A DNA stretch of 64,000 nucleotides, from the NCBI RefSeq assembly GCF_022701255.1, contig NZ_CP031705.1:6634001-6698000 (forward strand), written 5' to 3'. The notes below the pieces were generated by a model, which did no database searches, was not told the origin of the DNA, and was given only the letters and a program-made list of their open reading frames with translations. Each line of letters starts with the position of its first letter. The first letter of the stretch is position 1. A program made the translations under genes and the position numbers. This stretch comes from Microcoleus vaginatus HSN003 (GTDB lineage Bacteria > Cyanobacteriota > Cyanobacteriia > Cyanobacteriales > Microcoleaceae). Below, piece by piece: positions 9,060 through 17,863 of the stretch.

Positions 9060-10625
9060 CTAGTCAGTGAGATCGAAAACAATGAATATTGTTTCTCCGG
9101 GAATGCCACTCTCTGATGAGGCATATTTCCTTTTTTCTATTGCTTTAATCGCTGCGCGATCCAAGTCGTTGTATTTGCTAGGAGTCGAGATCTTGATGTT
9201 GAATGGCTTACCGTTGGGGTCAATGTCAAACGTGACTCCCACTCGGCCTTCCCGCCCTTGTTCTCTGGCTGCGCTCGGATATTCAGGTTTACCGCAGCCA
9301 CTAATGCAAGTACCCAGAGGCGTGCCGGGAGGGCGCGAAGGACTCCCCCCTCTTCCTGGATTTGTCGGTGGTTTTGGCACTGGCCCGGAACCGCTGCCAA
9401 AAGGCTGTGACGAACCGCCGCTGCCATTTCCACCTCCACCGGGTGATGAGTTCGATGCACTTCCTCCAGGGCTACCAGATGAGGCGAGGTTTCCTACATC
9501 TGGGAGCGCACTTCCAGAATTGCCGCCGCCTCCTGGCCTGGTAGCCGTGACTGGCGAGCCAGCCGCAGGCGCTCGGGGCGCTCGCCCCGAACCAGCCGCA
9601 AATGGCTCATCAGAAGGTATGTCGCCATTTTTACTGGCACCGGATGGTGAGTTGGACGGACTTGCTCCGGGGCTCTCAGAGGAGGAGGGGTTTGTGAGAT
9701 CCCCGATCGCATTTCCAGAGTTACTACCGCCTCCTGGCCTAGTAGCTGTGACTGGCGAGCCAGCCGCAGGCGATCGCTGTATGGGCCCGGAAGAAGGATT
9801 TAATGGCTCGGAGGAAGGCTCCCCGCTACCCGCCGAAGCAGATGGTGAGAGCGGGTTATTGTTTTCGGGGCTGTCGGAGGAGTTGGGATTTCCAGCATCA
9901 TTTGTAAAGTCTCTGGAACTTGCAGCATCCTTGGGGCGGGAGGCGGTAACGGGTGGTTCGCTGGGAGGGGGTTCCGGGCTTGCCGTTGTGCTGGGGCTAT
10001 CAATTTTTGGAGGCTCGGGCGACGGGGTTTCGGGTTCGGTGGCGATCGGGGTTTTAGGAGTTTCTGGGGAATTTAAATCCTGTTGAGGTGCGGGGGAAGG
10101 CTCCTCTGGAATCGGTGGTGGCGTTACCGCTACGGGTGGCTCCTCTGGAATTGGTGGTGGCGTTACCGCTACGGGTGGCTCCTCTGGAATCGGTGGTGGA
10201 GTTACCGCTACGGGTGGCTCCTCTGGAATCGGTGGTGGAGTTACCGCTACGGGTGGCTCCTCTGGAATCGGCGGTGGAGTTACCGCTACCGGCTGCTCCC
10301 CTGGAATCGGCGGTGGCGTTGCGGCTACGGGTGACTCCTCTGGGGGAGTTGGCTCTGGTGGCGGTTCTGGTTTGAACGTCTCAGGTGGGGGAGATACCTT
10401 TTCTGGAATAACCGGCTCTGGCTGGGTTTCCTCTACTGTGGGCTCATCAAGCACAACAATTTCAATTGCATCCTCTTCAAATTCAGCAGGTTTGACCAAC
10501 TTGAGGCTCAACGGCAACGCGACACCGTGCAGTAAGGCTGAGGCTAACAGACTGATCGCCAGAACTTTTTTGAGTGCTTCTTCTTGTTGTTGTCTTTGCG
10601 TCGCCGAAATATTTGAAAAACTCAT
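9060..10625 (-). CDS. TonB-like energy transducer with Pro-rich repeats
   Basis: Links the ExbB-ExbD proton channel to TonB-dependent receptors. An N-terminal membrane anchor lies at about residues 19-42 (VLAISLLASALLHGVALPLS). A long Pro/Glu/Ser/Gly periplasmic spacer follows, with about six copies of a 13-residue unit (EEPPVAVTPPPIP) and three degenerate blocks of about 80 residues beginning SPVTATRPGGG. The C-terminal domain is TonB_C (CGKPEYPSAAREQGREG, then GVTFDIDPNGKP and a final strand). At 521 residues it is over twice the length of E. coli TonB. Start ATG follows AGGAGATTGAGAAGGG. Divergent exbBD lies 758 bp away with a Fur-like site between. Spacer length probably varies between strains. 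Confidence 0.9.
   Translation of the reverse strand: MSFSNISATQRQQQEEALKKVLAISLLASALLHGVALPLSLKLVKPAEFEEDAIEIVVLDEPTVEETQPEPVIPEKVSPPPETFKPEPPPEPTPPEESPVAATPPPIPGEQPVAVTPPPIPEEPPVAVTPPPIPEEPPVAVTPPPIPEEPPVAVTPPPIPEEPPVAVTPPPIPEEPSPAPQQDLNSPETPKTPIATEPETPSPEPPKIDSPSTTASPEPPPSEPPVTASRPKDAASSRDFTNDAGNPNSSDSPENNNPLSPSASAGSGEPSSEPLNPSSGPIQRSPAAGSPVTATRPGGGSNSGNAIGDLTNPSSSESPGASPSNSPSGASKNGDIPSDEPFAAGSGRAPRAPAAGSPVTATRPGGGGNSGSALPDVGNLASSGSPGGSASNSSPGGGGNGSGGSSQPFGSGSGPVPKPPTNPGRGGSPSRPPGTPLGTCISGCGKPEYPSAAREQGREGRVGVTFDIDPNGKPFNIKISTPSKYNDLDRAAIKAIEKRKYASSESGIPGETIFIVFDLTD
10098..10340 (-). repeat. 39-bp tandem repeat inside the tonB-like gene
   Basis: About six copies of a 39-bp unit (GGCTCCTCTGGAATCGG start on the plus strand) encode PPPIPEEPPVAVT. 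The inner copies are nearly identical, while the copy nearest the membrane anchor has diverged. Because the unit is 13 codons, copy-number change keeps the frame and would only alter spacer length. Confidence 0.9.
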
Positions 10626-11383
10626 CCCTTCTCAATCTCCTTTATGGATGACAACATCCTCGCTGGCTCCCCGACATAACCCGAAACAAGCTACCAACAG
10701 CCTGTTGAGCTTGCTATCAATGATGAACCTACCCATCCTATAAGAACACTGTCACCCTGTTCAAGACTCTTGCAATTAATTTTCATTATTTAATTTTGAG
10801 ATAGCCACTAGACGCTACCAATCAACATTTCCTTTGGCGGCGTCTACGTCGCTCTCCTGGGTGCTGTCAATGTTCGGATTCTGGCAGGGCAAGGTTCAAA
10901 AATGCCTTAACTGCAATACTCTAGCCCGTAATATACCAACAAATTTCCACATTCTCAAGCTTTTCATAAAAATTAGTCAATAAGTAAAATCAAGTTTTTT
11001 TTTGCGTTTGATAGGTAATCTTTATTTAAAAAGCTGGCTCATGACTTGACAAACCCTGAATTTTGTGGAAACCTAGTTGAGAATCTTTTAAATTATTGAA
11101 GATTATTGTCAAGTCCTAACGCAAAGATTTAGCAAAGAAGCACTGGCAGAAAAATCTGTCGCGATCTCGGTCGTGATCACATTAGGAGCATTTTGGGTAC
11201 AGACGAAGATAGTCACACACAGGTAGTGCGTTTGTGCGATCGCGATCGCGCTTGAGTGAAACAATTCGCAGCCTGAATCACTTGTGCCGACTTGACGCAG
11301 AAACTCTACCAGCCTTCGATCGGGCTAATTGCACCATTAGGCAGCTTGCGATCATTCAACAGAGCTAGCGAGAGTACAAATCA
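10626..11383. other. Divergent regulatory spacer, tonB-like / exbB
   Basis: No gene is supported in 758 bp. Besides the Fur-like site it holds a perfect 10-bp inverted repeat, GACTTGACAA (11043-11052) and TTGTCAAGTC (11106-11115), and a tandem HIP1 stretch (GCGATCGCGATCGC near 11237). Promoters of both divergent units should lie here; no -35/-10 pair stands out enough to call. Confidence 0.55.
10772..10790 (-). promoter_or_regulatory. Possible Fur box upstream of the tonB-like gene
   Basis: Read on the minus strand, the site AATAATGAAAATTAATTGC matches the 19-bp Fur consensus GATAATGATAATCATTATC at 13 of 19 positions. It lies about 147 bp before the tonB-like start codon. Iron regulation is expected for such genes, but in an AT-rich spacer this match may be chance. 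Confidence 0.35.
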
Positions 11384-12043
11384 ATGGATACTTTCATTTA
11401 CATTTTTCGCGCTGGGGGCATTGTTTCTTGGCCGCTGCTTGCCTCGTCAATCGCAGCAGTCGCGCTGATCATAGAGCGTCTTGCCTTTTGGTTTAGGGTA
11501 AATCGGCGGCAGCGGCGAGTCGTGCGAGAAGTGCTACAGCTTTACAGTCAAAACCCCGATTCCGCAATCAAAAAGTTACAAGTAAACAGCGATTTGCCCC
11601 TAGCCCGGATTTTTTTAGAAGCTTTAGAATTAGACGCGCCCAACATCGAAGAATTTCGTTTGGCCTTAGAGAGTGGCGCTCAGGCAGAAATCCCCATCCT
11701 GAAGCGATTCAATACAATATTTGACACCATTATCAGCCTTTCCCCACTATTTGGGTTGCTCGGAACAGTTTTGGGGTTAATTACTACCTTTAGTTCTCTC
11801 AAACTGGGAAATGCCACGGGCACCAATTCCGCAGGCGTTACTTCTGGGATTAGCGAAGCCCTCGTTTCTACGGCAATAGGGTTAGTTGTGGCAATCTTTA
11901 CACTCTTATTTGCCAATATGTTTCGCGGGTTTTACTTACGGCAGATTGCTTTTATTCAGGAAGCGGGAGGCCAGCTAGAGTTATTGTACCGTCACCGCTA
12001 CGAAAAACTACCAAGAGAATCTAATTATGCGCCTACCCGATGA
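11384..12043 (+). CDS. exbB: ExbB/TolQ/MotA-family proton channel subunit
   Basis: Inner-membrane component that, with ExbD, uses the proton motive force to energise TonB. It is 219 residues with three predicted helices: one near the N-terminus (GIVSWPLLASSIAAVALIIE) and two in the C-terminal half (TIISLSPLFGLLGTVLGLIT and ALVSTAIGLVVAIFTLLFAN). The conserved MotA/ExbB core with TVLGLITTF and the small-residue helix SEALVSTAIGLVVA is present. It overlaps exbD by 17 bp, so the two are translationally coupled. It is divergent from the tonB-like gene, which makes TonB support more likely than TolQ function. Confidence 0.93.
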   Translation: MDTFIYIFRAGGIVSWPLLASSIAAVALIIERLAFWFRVNRRQRRVVREVLQLYSQNPDSAIKKLQVNSDLPLARIFLEALELDAPNIEEFRLALESGAQAEIPILKRFNTIFDTIISLSPLFGLLGTVLGLITTFSSLKLGNATGTNSAGVTSGISEALVSTAIGLVVAIFTLLFANMFRGFYLRQIAFIQEAGGQLELLYRHRYEKLPRESNYAPTR

Positions 12044-12428
12044 ACCTGATAGTATTCCCCAGATTAACATCGTGCCAATGATTGATGTGGTGTTCGCCAT
12101 ATTAACGTTTTTAATTGTTTCCTCTCTGTCTTTATCCAAATCCGAGGGTTTACCCGTAAATTTACCGAAAGCATCAACCTCTCAAGTTCAGGACTCGCCT
12201 ACTAAAATTACGGTCACGATCGATGATCAGGGAAAATTAATGGTTGATAAAAAGTCAGTCAACTTAGACCAGATTGAGAGTACGGTGCGACAGACGATGG
12301 GGTCAAATCAGAACTCATTAATTGTGCTGAATGCGGATAAAAGCGTCAATCACGGAAATGTGGTGGAAGTTATGGATCGATTACGCCGAATTAAGGGAGC
12401 TAAGTTAGGGATTGCTACCGCAAGGTAG
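12027..12428 (+). CDS. exbD: ExbD/TolR-family biopolymer transport protein
   Basis: A 133-residue partner of ExbB. A short cytoplasmic N-terminus precedes one membrane helix containing the family's essential Asp (INIVPMIDVVFAILTFLIVS). The periplasmic domain ends in strands of the ExbD type (LIVLNADKSVNHGNVVEVMD). The start overlaps the exbB 3' end, typical for an obligate pair. Three hairpins follow its stop codon. Confidence 0.93.
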   Translation: MRLPDEPDSIPQINIVPMIDVVFAILTFLIVSSLSLSKSEGLPVNLPKASTSQVQDSPTKITVTIDDQGKLMVDKKSVNLDQIESTVRQTMGSNQNSLIVLNADKSVNHGNVVEVMDRLRRIKGAKLGIATAR

Positions 12429-12530
12429 AGAGTTCCTATAATTACTAATTTGTAATTCCCTCACACCATAAAGCTGAAATTACCCCGTGCAGATTTACTA
12501 AAAAAGCCTGTAAGTCTTATTAAAAGCGAC

Positions 12531-12658
12531 TCCTGAATAGTCTGTATGATTCAGGACTTTATTTGATAAAGCAGTTAAATATTAAAGTCCTTACTGTCAA
12601 AAAGCAGCAAGGACTTTAATTATTTATGCCTGAGTAGTAAGGACGAATGCCCTTACTA
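12531..12658. terminator. Three hairpins between convergent exbD and hemL
   Basis: Hairpins: TCCTGAAT/ATTCAGGA (12531-12556), ATTAAAGTCCTT/AAGGACTTTAAT with a 12-bp stem (12581-12620), and TAGTAAGG/CCTTACTA (12635-12658). The middle one is the strongest and is AT-rich on both flanks, so it could terminate transcription from both sides. The first and third resemble dispersed cyanobacterial palindromes. Confidence 0.6.
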
Positions 12659-12664
12659 CACACA

Positions 12665-13963
12665 TTAAATACTTGCCATCACTTCACGCGCTGCAGCCAA
12701 AGTTCGATCGATATCTTCCTCAGTATGAGCCAAAGAAGTAAATCCCGCCTCAAACTGCGAAGGAGCAAGATAAATTCCGTGCTCCAACATTCCCCGGTGA
12801 AAGCGGCTGAACTTCATCAAATCCGACTTCTTCGCATCCTCGTAATTGTGAACCGGGCCAGCCGCAAAAAACAAGCCAAACATCCCGCTAATTTGCCCAC
12901 CCCAAACCGCGTGTCCCGCTTCCTTAGCAATTTTTAGCAATCCATCAGACAGTTTTTTGGTAATCTTATCCAACTGTTCGTAAGTGCCGGGTTTTTGTAG
13001 CAATTCCAAAGTCTTAATCCCAGCAGTCATCGCCAAAGGATTTCCCGAAAGCGTACCCGCTTGATACATCGGGCCTGCAGGAGCCACCATCCCCATAATA
13101 TCCCGCCTTCCCCCGTAAGCTCCCACTGGCAAACCGCCACCGATAACTTTACCCAAGGTAGTCAAATCCGGGGTGACACCGAATCTTTCCTGAGCTCCGC
13201 CGTAGGCGATGCGGAAACCGGTCATTACTTCATCAAAAACTAACAAAGCACCGTTATCTTTAGTAATTTCCCGCAAACCTTCGAGAAAACCTGCATCCGG
13301 GGTAATAAAACCGGCATTCCCCACCACTGGTTCGAGAATTACGCCTGCTATTTCGCCGGGATTTGCGGCAAATAAAGCTTTGACTGCTTCTAAGTCATTG
13401 TAGGGAGCGTTGAGGGTATTGGCAGTAGTGGATTTCGGGACGCCCGGAGAGTCGGGAAGGCCCAGAGTTGCAACGCCGGAACCGGCTTTTACCAAGAACA
13501 TATCGGCGTGCCCGTGATAACAGCCTTCAAATTTAATCAGTTTATCGCGTCCGGTGAAAGCTCGCATCAGCCGCAAAACGGCCATACAGGCTTCGGTGCC
13601 GGAGTTGACAAATCGCACCATTTCAATGCTGGGAACGGCATCGATGACCATTTCGGCGAGTACGTTTTCCAACAGCGATGGTGCGCCGAAACTCGTACCT
13701 TTTTCTAAAGATTCGTGCAGGGCTTTGATGACATCCGGGTGGGCGTGACCACAGATGGCTGGGCCCCAAGTGCCTACATAGTCAATGTATTGGTTTTCGT
13801 CAACATCCCAAATGTAGGCTCCTTTTACCCTGTCAAAGACGATGGGCTGTCCGCCTACGGATTTGAAGGCGCGCACGGGGGAACTGACGCCACCTGGCAT
13901 CAACTTCTGGGCAGCGGCGAAAATTTCTTCTGATTTGGTCGTTTTCAAGGTTGTGGAAACCAA
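12665..13963 (-). CDS. hemL: Glutamate-1-semialdehyde 2,1-aminomutase
   Basis: PLP enzyme that converts glutamate-1-semialdehyde to 5-aminolevulinate, the precursor of heme, chlorophyll and bilins. The frame runs upstream to 14077, but the start is TTG at 13963: AAGGAG lies seven bases before it and translation gives [14 protein letters not shown], the usual cyanobacterial N-terminus, for 432 residues. Conserved parts include [30 protein letters not shown], the PLP Asp region [11 protein letters not shown] and the Schiff-base lysine in [11 protein letters not shown]. It stands alone, convergent with exbD and divergent from hisIE. Confidence 0.96.
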   Translation of the reverse strand: MVSTTLKTTKSEEIFAAAQKLMPGGVSSPVRAFKSVGGQPIVFDRVKGAYIWDVDENQYIDYVGTWGPAICGHAHPDVIKALHESLEKGTSFGAPSLLENVLAEMVIDAVPSIEMVRFVNSGTEACMAVLRLMRAFTGRDKLIKFEGCYHGHADMFLVKAGSGVATLGLPDSPGVPKSTTANTLNAPYNDLEAVKALFAANPGEIAGVILEPVVGNAGFITPDAGFLEGLREITKDNGALLVFDEVMTGFRIAYGGAQERFGVTPDLTTLGKVIGGGLPVGAYGGRRDIMGMVAPAGPMYQAGTLSGNPLAMTAGIKTLELLQKPGTYEQLDKITKKLSDGLLKIAKEAGHAVWGGQISGMFGLFFAAGPVHNYEDAKKSDLMKFSRFHRGMLEHGIYLAPSQFEAGFTSLAHTEEDIDRTLAAAREVMASI

Positions 13964-14313
13964 TGTTTTCTCCTTAGTGAACGTCTGTTGTTGGTAGAAT
14001 AATTTTATAACCGGTTCAACATAAAGGTTAGGTCGATTCAAGGAAACTATTCTAGTAGATTTTAGGGTACAAACCAACGAGTAGCAATACTAGCTTGGGT
14101 TTTTCAGGCTTTGTAGCACCCGCATCGTGAAGCGAAGCTATCCCGTAGGGAATCGCCCTAAAGTGTAATTTTTTGTAAAAGAGTTCTTGACAATTTACCC
14201 CTCCCTTGCTCAATCTTCTCCCTTCCTTTGCGTCCTCTGCGTTCTCTGCGGTTAATTAAAAAAAATCTCCGACAGGAAAGTGTTAATCTATCTTACCAAG
14301 TTGAAATAAAATT
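13964..14313. other. Divergent spacer hemL / hisIE
   Basis: Contains a short dispersed palindrome-type phrase (GAAGCTATCCCGTAGGGAATC near 14135) and the repeat-like CTCTGCGTTCTCTGCGG near 14236. No gene is seen. Promoters for both genes must lie here or within the open frame upstream of hemL. Confidence 0.5.
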
Positions 14314-14964
14314 ATGTCTACTACTGATTTATCGAGTTTGAGCCGAGCGATCCCAATTGAAAAGATTCGTTACGACGAGCGCGGTTTAGTGCCTGCGATC
14401 GTCCAAGATTATTTGGACGGTACGGTGTTAATGATGGCGTGGATGAATCGGGAGTCGCTGCAAAAAACGCTCTCTACCGGGCAAACTTGGTTCTGGAGTC
14501 GATCGCGCGCTGAACTGTGGCCAAAAGGCGCGACTTCGGGACACATTCAAAATGTCAAAGGCCTGCGTTACGACTGCGATAGCGATGCTTTGCTAGTTAC
14601 TGTCGAACAAGTTGGAGATATTGCTTGTCACACCGGAGAAAGAAGTTGTTTTCACCAAGTTGATGGGGAAATTTCACCGCCGCCAGGGGATATGTTATCT
14701 CAATTATTTGCGGTAATTTGCGATCGTCGGGACAATCCTAACGAAAGTTCTTATACTTGCAAGTTATTCGAGGGAGGCGACAACAAAATTCTCAAGAAAA
14801 TTGGCGAAGAGTCGGCGGAAGTTGTGATGGCTTGCAAAGATGACGACAAAGACGGGATTGCTGGGGAAGTTGCGGATTTATTTTATCACGCTTTGGTGGC
14901 TTTGGCTCACCATCAAGTTGATTTGAGAGAAGTTTACCGCAAATTGGGCGATCGACGAAAATAA
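14314..14964 (+). CDS. hisI: Bifunctional phosphoribosyl-AMP cyclohydrolase / phosphoribosyl-ATP pyrophosphatase
   Basis: Carries out the second and third steps of histidine synthesis (the gene is also named hisIE). Residues about 1-120 are the HisI cyclohydrolase: [29 protein letters not shown], zinc-binding YDCDSDALL and [10 protein letters not shown]. Residues about 125-216 are the HisE pyrophosphatase: [15 protein letters not shown] and [14 protein letters not shown]. Length 216 is normal for the fused form. It stands alone, as is usual for cyanobacteria, where his genes are scattered. Confidence 0.96.
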   Translation: MSTTDLSSLSRAIPIEKIRYDERGLVPAIVQDYLDGTVLMMAWMNRESLQKTLSTGQTWFWSRSRAELWPKGATSGHIQNVKGLRYDCDSDALLVTVEQVGDIACHTGERSCFHQVDGEISPPPGDMLSQLFAVICDRRDNPNESSYTCKLFEGGDNKILKKIGEESAEVVMACKDDDKDGIAGEVADLFYHALVALAHHQVDLREVYRKLGDRRK

Positions 14965-14975
14965 ATTAGTTCGTT

Positions 14976-15056
14976 GACGGTTAACTGTTGACTGTTGACT
15001 GTTGACTGTTGACGGTTAACTGTTGACGGTTAACTGTTGACTGTTGACTGTTAATC
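14976..15056 (+). repeat. Heptamer array (GTTGACT / GTTAACT)
   Basis: Mixed GTTGACT and GTTAACT units directly after hisIE. This is the same heptamer as in the core of the MITE-like copies but without the terminal inverted ends, so it may be a decayed copy or an independent array. Confidence 0.85.
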
Positions 15057-15091
15057 CTAACAACTACAGTCTTGGACGCACGCGGGGTCAC

Positions 15092-15159
15092 AAACCCGGT
15101 TTCTCTGAAAAATCGTGGTATCGAACCGAGAGATATTGACGCAGAAACCGGGTTTTTTG
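15092..15159. terminator. Inverted repeat between hisIE and the MFS gene
   Basis: A perfect 13-bp pair, AAACCCGGTTTCT and AGAAACCGGGTTT, is separated by 38 bases and followed by a T run. A compact version with a 4-base loop occurs at 21879-21912 and half a copy near 16618, so it belongs to a dispersed palindrome family. It is placed to end transcription of both convergent genes. Confidence 0.6.
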
Positions 15160-15187
15160 GTCTTAGTCCTAAACGAACAACTGAATA

Positions 15188-16447
15188 TTAGATTCTAATT
15201 TTCAACATTCGATCGAGCTTTTGCAATATAAAAATAGCCGCGCCGACACTCAAAGCCAAACCCAACCAAAAATTATCCGCCGCCCATTTACCTCCATCCA
15301 AAGCCAAACCGCCCAGCGGCGGCCCGATTAAATAGCCGATCGCCCAACACTGAGAACTAACCGCCAAATACACGCCCCGCAAAGACTCCGGCGCTAAATC
15401 CACCACCAAAGCAGAAGCAAAAGGCGTATAAGTAACAGTCGCAAGCGACAAAAAGCTCAAGCCTAAAACAGCTAAAAATAGATGGTCAGTTGCAGCCATT
15501 CCCGTCAAGCCGATCGCGATAAATCCCATTCCCCACAGCAGCGCAGAAATCATCAAAGCTTTTGGATGGGAAAATGGTCTCAAAGCTTTAACAACCGGCA
15601 GTTGCAAAGCCACAGTTAAAAACGTACTAAAAGCAAACAAAACGGTAATTGTACCTGTTGAAAAGCCTTTTCCCGATGTCCCCACCGCGACAAACTTGCT
15701 AAAGTACAGCGGCATTGTGGTTTGGATTTGGGAAATATATAATGTGAACAGAGTATTTACTAAAGCATAAACTAGAAGACTTCGATCGCTCAGCGCCACC
15801 ATCCAGCCATTTTCCCCACCTTTTTTGCCTCTATCTGCTGAATTAGCTGGTTTGTAGGTTTCGGCGATCGCGATCGCCACCACGGCAAACAGCACTAAAA
15901 ACGAGATACCATCAATAATAAAGAGCGATCGATAATTCCCCGTTAACTCAATCAACAAACCGCCCAAAATAATCCCAACTTGCAAACCCAAATTATCAGC
16001 AAGCCGCGTCAAAGCAAAAGCTTCCTGTCGCTGTTCGCCCTCCGTTAAATCCGCCACCATCGTCTCGGTTGGAGGCCAATACAAACCCACGCCAAAACCC
16101 ATCAGTAAATTGCCCGCAATTAAGCCAGCGAAATCATTAGTCGCCGCCAGTACAAAAGAAGCGGCAGCCGAAATAACTGCCGCCAGCAATAAAGTTCGCC
16201 GCCTTCCCCAAAATTTTGAATCACAAAAAGAACCGCCCAAAATTCTGCCCAAAATTCCCGAAACTGAACCGCTACCCAAACCAATCCCAACAGCAGTAGC
16301 AGATAAACCCACGCGATCGACAAAAAATATCGGCGCGTAAAATAAAGTAAAACCGGTGCCACTTTGGGAGAGGAATCTGCCGGCAGCAAGAATCCAGACT
16401 TGAGGGGGGAGACGGGGCAACCAAGAGGATAATTGAAACTTAGACAT
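15188..16447 (-). CDS. MFS transporter
   Basis: A 419-residue major facilitator permease with about 12 hydrophobic helices. The motif-A-like loop after helix 2 is GRILGGSFCDSKFWGRRRTL, and helix 4-5 residues include GNLLMGFGVGLYWPPTETMVADL, resembling the drug/sugar efflux branch. The C-terminal half has SALVVDLAPESLRGVYLAVSS, a sequence typical of this family. The substrate is not identifiable. It is transcribed alone; a MITE-like repeat lies about 20 bp before the start codon. Confidence 0.85.
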   Translation of the reverse strand: MSKFQLSSWLPRLPPQVWILAAGRFLSQSGTGFTLFYAPIFFVDRVGLSATAVGIGLGSGSVSGILGRILGGSFCDSKFWGRRRTLLLAAVISAAASFVLAATNDFAGLIAGNLLMGFGVGLYWPPTETMVADLTEGEQRQEAFALTRLADNLGLQVGIILGGLLIELTGNYRSLFIIDGISFLVLFAVVAIAIAETYKPANSADRGKKGGENGWMVALSDRSLLVYALVNTLFTLYISQIQTTMPLYFSKFVAVGTSGKGFSTGTITVLFAFSTFLTVALQLPVVKALRPFSHPKALMISALLWGMGFIAIGLTGMAATDHLFLAVLGLSFLSLATVTYTPFASALVVDLAPESLRGVYLAVSSQCWAIGYLIGPPLGGLALDGGKWAADNFWLGLALSVGAAIFILQKLDRMLKIRI

Positions 16448-16466
16448 ATACAGTTAAATTAGGAGT

Positions 16467-16608
16467 TATATCAATTCCGGTTGCACCGGAATTATTGTTG
16501 ACTGTTGACTGTTGACTGTTGACTGTTGACGGGCGGGTCGAAAAACTGAATGGTTGAGTGTTAACTGTTGACTCGATTTTATTATTTCGAGGCAACCGGA
16601 AACGATAT
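16467..16608 (+). repeat. MITE-like element with heptamer core, copy C
   Basis: The left end TATATCAATTCCGGTTGCA and right end GGCAACCGGAAACGATATT are inverted relatives. The core has five GTTGACT units, one fewer than copy B, and the same conserved right half. It sits immediately upstream of the MFS start on the other strand. Confidence 0.77.
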
Positions 16609-16911
16609 TATTTTTGGACGCAGAAACCTGGTTTTTTATGAAAAAAATACGTTACGGTGTTTAATCAGAGTCAAAAACAGATGTCTTTGGTCGCAGTGCA
16701 TAAGTCCTGTGAGTAATTATTAATTTATTCCGTACTTTTTCCGAATTAGTATTAGTTAACTGAGGGGATGACAAGCATAAGTGAGCTTAACAATTCTTCA
16801 GGGTATGTTACACAAAAGTTACCATTGATTTAAAAATACTTAACAGAATTTTAGAAAAAAGTTAGTTAAACTCTAGAAAAGGCAGAAGAAAATTTTAGAG
16901 GGTCGAATTAT
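16609..16911. other. Intergenic, no gene seen
   Basis: Begins with half of the AGAAACC(T/G)GGTTTTTT palindrome family (16618-16636). The rest is AT-rich leader for the following membrane-protein gene. No clear promoter can be named. Confidence 0.5.
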
Positions 16912-17418
16912 ATGACAGCTATTACAACATCAAGAGTGGAATCAATCAAACCGCGCTGGCAAGCAATTGTCATGGTGTCCCTAATTTTCTGGCTCAGCGG
17001 TAGCCTGATTTTGGATCTAGTAATTATGCCCAGTCTCTACGTATCTGGCATGATGACATCTCCCGAGTTTGCAACGGCCGGGAATTTAATGTTCTGGGGA
17101 TTCAACCGCGTTGAGTTAATCTGTTCGGGCCTGGTGGCAACGGGTTTGATGGTTTTGAGCAATTTAGTCGGTGACTTCGGCAAGCGCAGCCGCACAGCAA
17201 TTTTATTATCATTGGTACTTCTGGCGATCGCCCTGATTGACACCTACGCCCTGACACCCCAAATGAGCGCCTTGGGAATGCAGCTAAATCTGTTCGATTC
17301 CGCAGCAGAAGTGCCCGCCGGGATGAATCTACTGCACCAAGGCTATTTTGCATTGGAAGCGCTGAAGTTGGCTGTCGCCGGTACGCTGCTGGGCTGGTGC
17401 TACCAAAACCAAGTTTAA
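16912..17418 (+). CDS. Conserved cyanobacterial membrane protein, unknown function
   Basis: A 168-residue protein with four predicted membrane helices (around residues 20-40, 60-85, 95-115 and 140-162): AIVMVSLIFWLSGSLILDLV, NRVELICSGLVATGLMVLS, TAILLSLVLLAIALIDTYA and ALEALKLAVAGTLLGW. The pattern resembles small DUF4149-like membrane proteins, but I do not assign a family. It is monocistronic with a very strong terminator. Function is unknown. Confidence 0.8.
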   Translation: MTAITTSRVESIKPRWQAIVMVSLIFWLSGSLILDLVIMPSLYVSGMMTSPEFATAGNLMFWGFNRVELICSGLVATGLMVLSNLVGDFGKRSRTAILLSLVLLAIALIDTYALTPQMSALGMQLNLFDSAAEVPAGMNLLHQGYFALEALKLAVAGTLLGWCYQNQV

Positions 17419-17462
17419 CCGACACAATGCTCAGAGGTTGAGTTTTTCTCAACTCAACCTGC

Positions 17463-17500
17463 AGCGGGGGGCGTGAATTCACGCCCCCCGCTAATTTTTT
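17463..17500 (+). terminator. Strong rho-independent terminator
   Basis: A perfect 30-bp palindrome (17463-17492; left arm AGCGGGGGGCGTGAA, centred on GAATTC) followed by TAATTTTTT. A weaker TTGAG/CTCAA hairpin precedes it. It is 45 bases after the stop of the membrane-protein gene. Confidence 0.85.
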
Positions 17501-17863
17501 AAATTTTAGCGATCGAAAACGAGGCTCGAATTGCAGCCATTCTGTATTCATCGGCGTTAATCTGTGTTTATCTGCCTGTATCTGCGGTTAAAACAAAAGA
17601 ATGTATTAACTAACCGCCGATGACAATAAATTGACTCTAATTCACGCCGATGAAGAGAATAGAGAGATGAATAATCTCCGATGCTAACAGATTTGATATA
17701 ACTATATTTTCAAGTTTCTTGACCCGCCCAAAAACGGGTACTTGGGAACGAATCCTGTTGTGGAGAACTCAAAATTTTAGACTTTTGTTCAAACTTCCAG
17801 ATTCATCTTTGGAGTAAATCTAAAATCTAAAATCTAAAATCTAAAATCGACTGACGCCACGCC
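17501..17863. other. Intergenic, no gene seen
   Basis: Contains repeat-like GTTTATCTGCCTGTATCTG near 17565 and a run of four to five ATCTAAA heptamers (17817-17847) just past the 3' end of the convergent GDT1-type gene. Confidence 0.6.

Noticed and set aside
9067-10086. Long plus-strand open frame opposite the tonB-like gene
   Set aside because: Antisense shadow of the Pro/Gly/Ser-rich spacer; the TonB domain and signal anchor are only on the minus strand.
10083-10375. Trp/Arg-rich small frames opposite the 39-bp repeats
   Set aside because: Low-complexity translation of the repeat in other frames.
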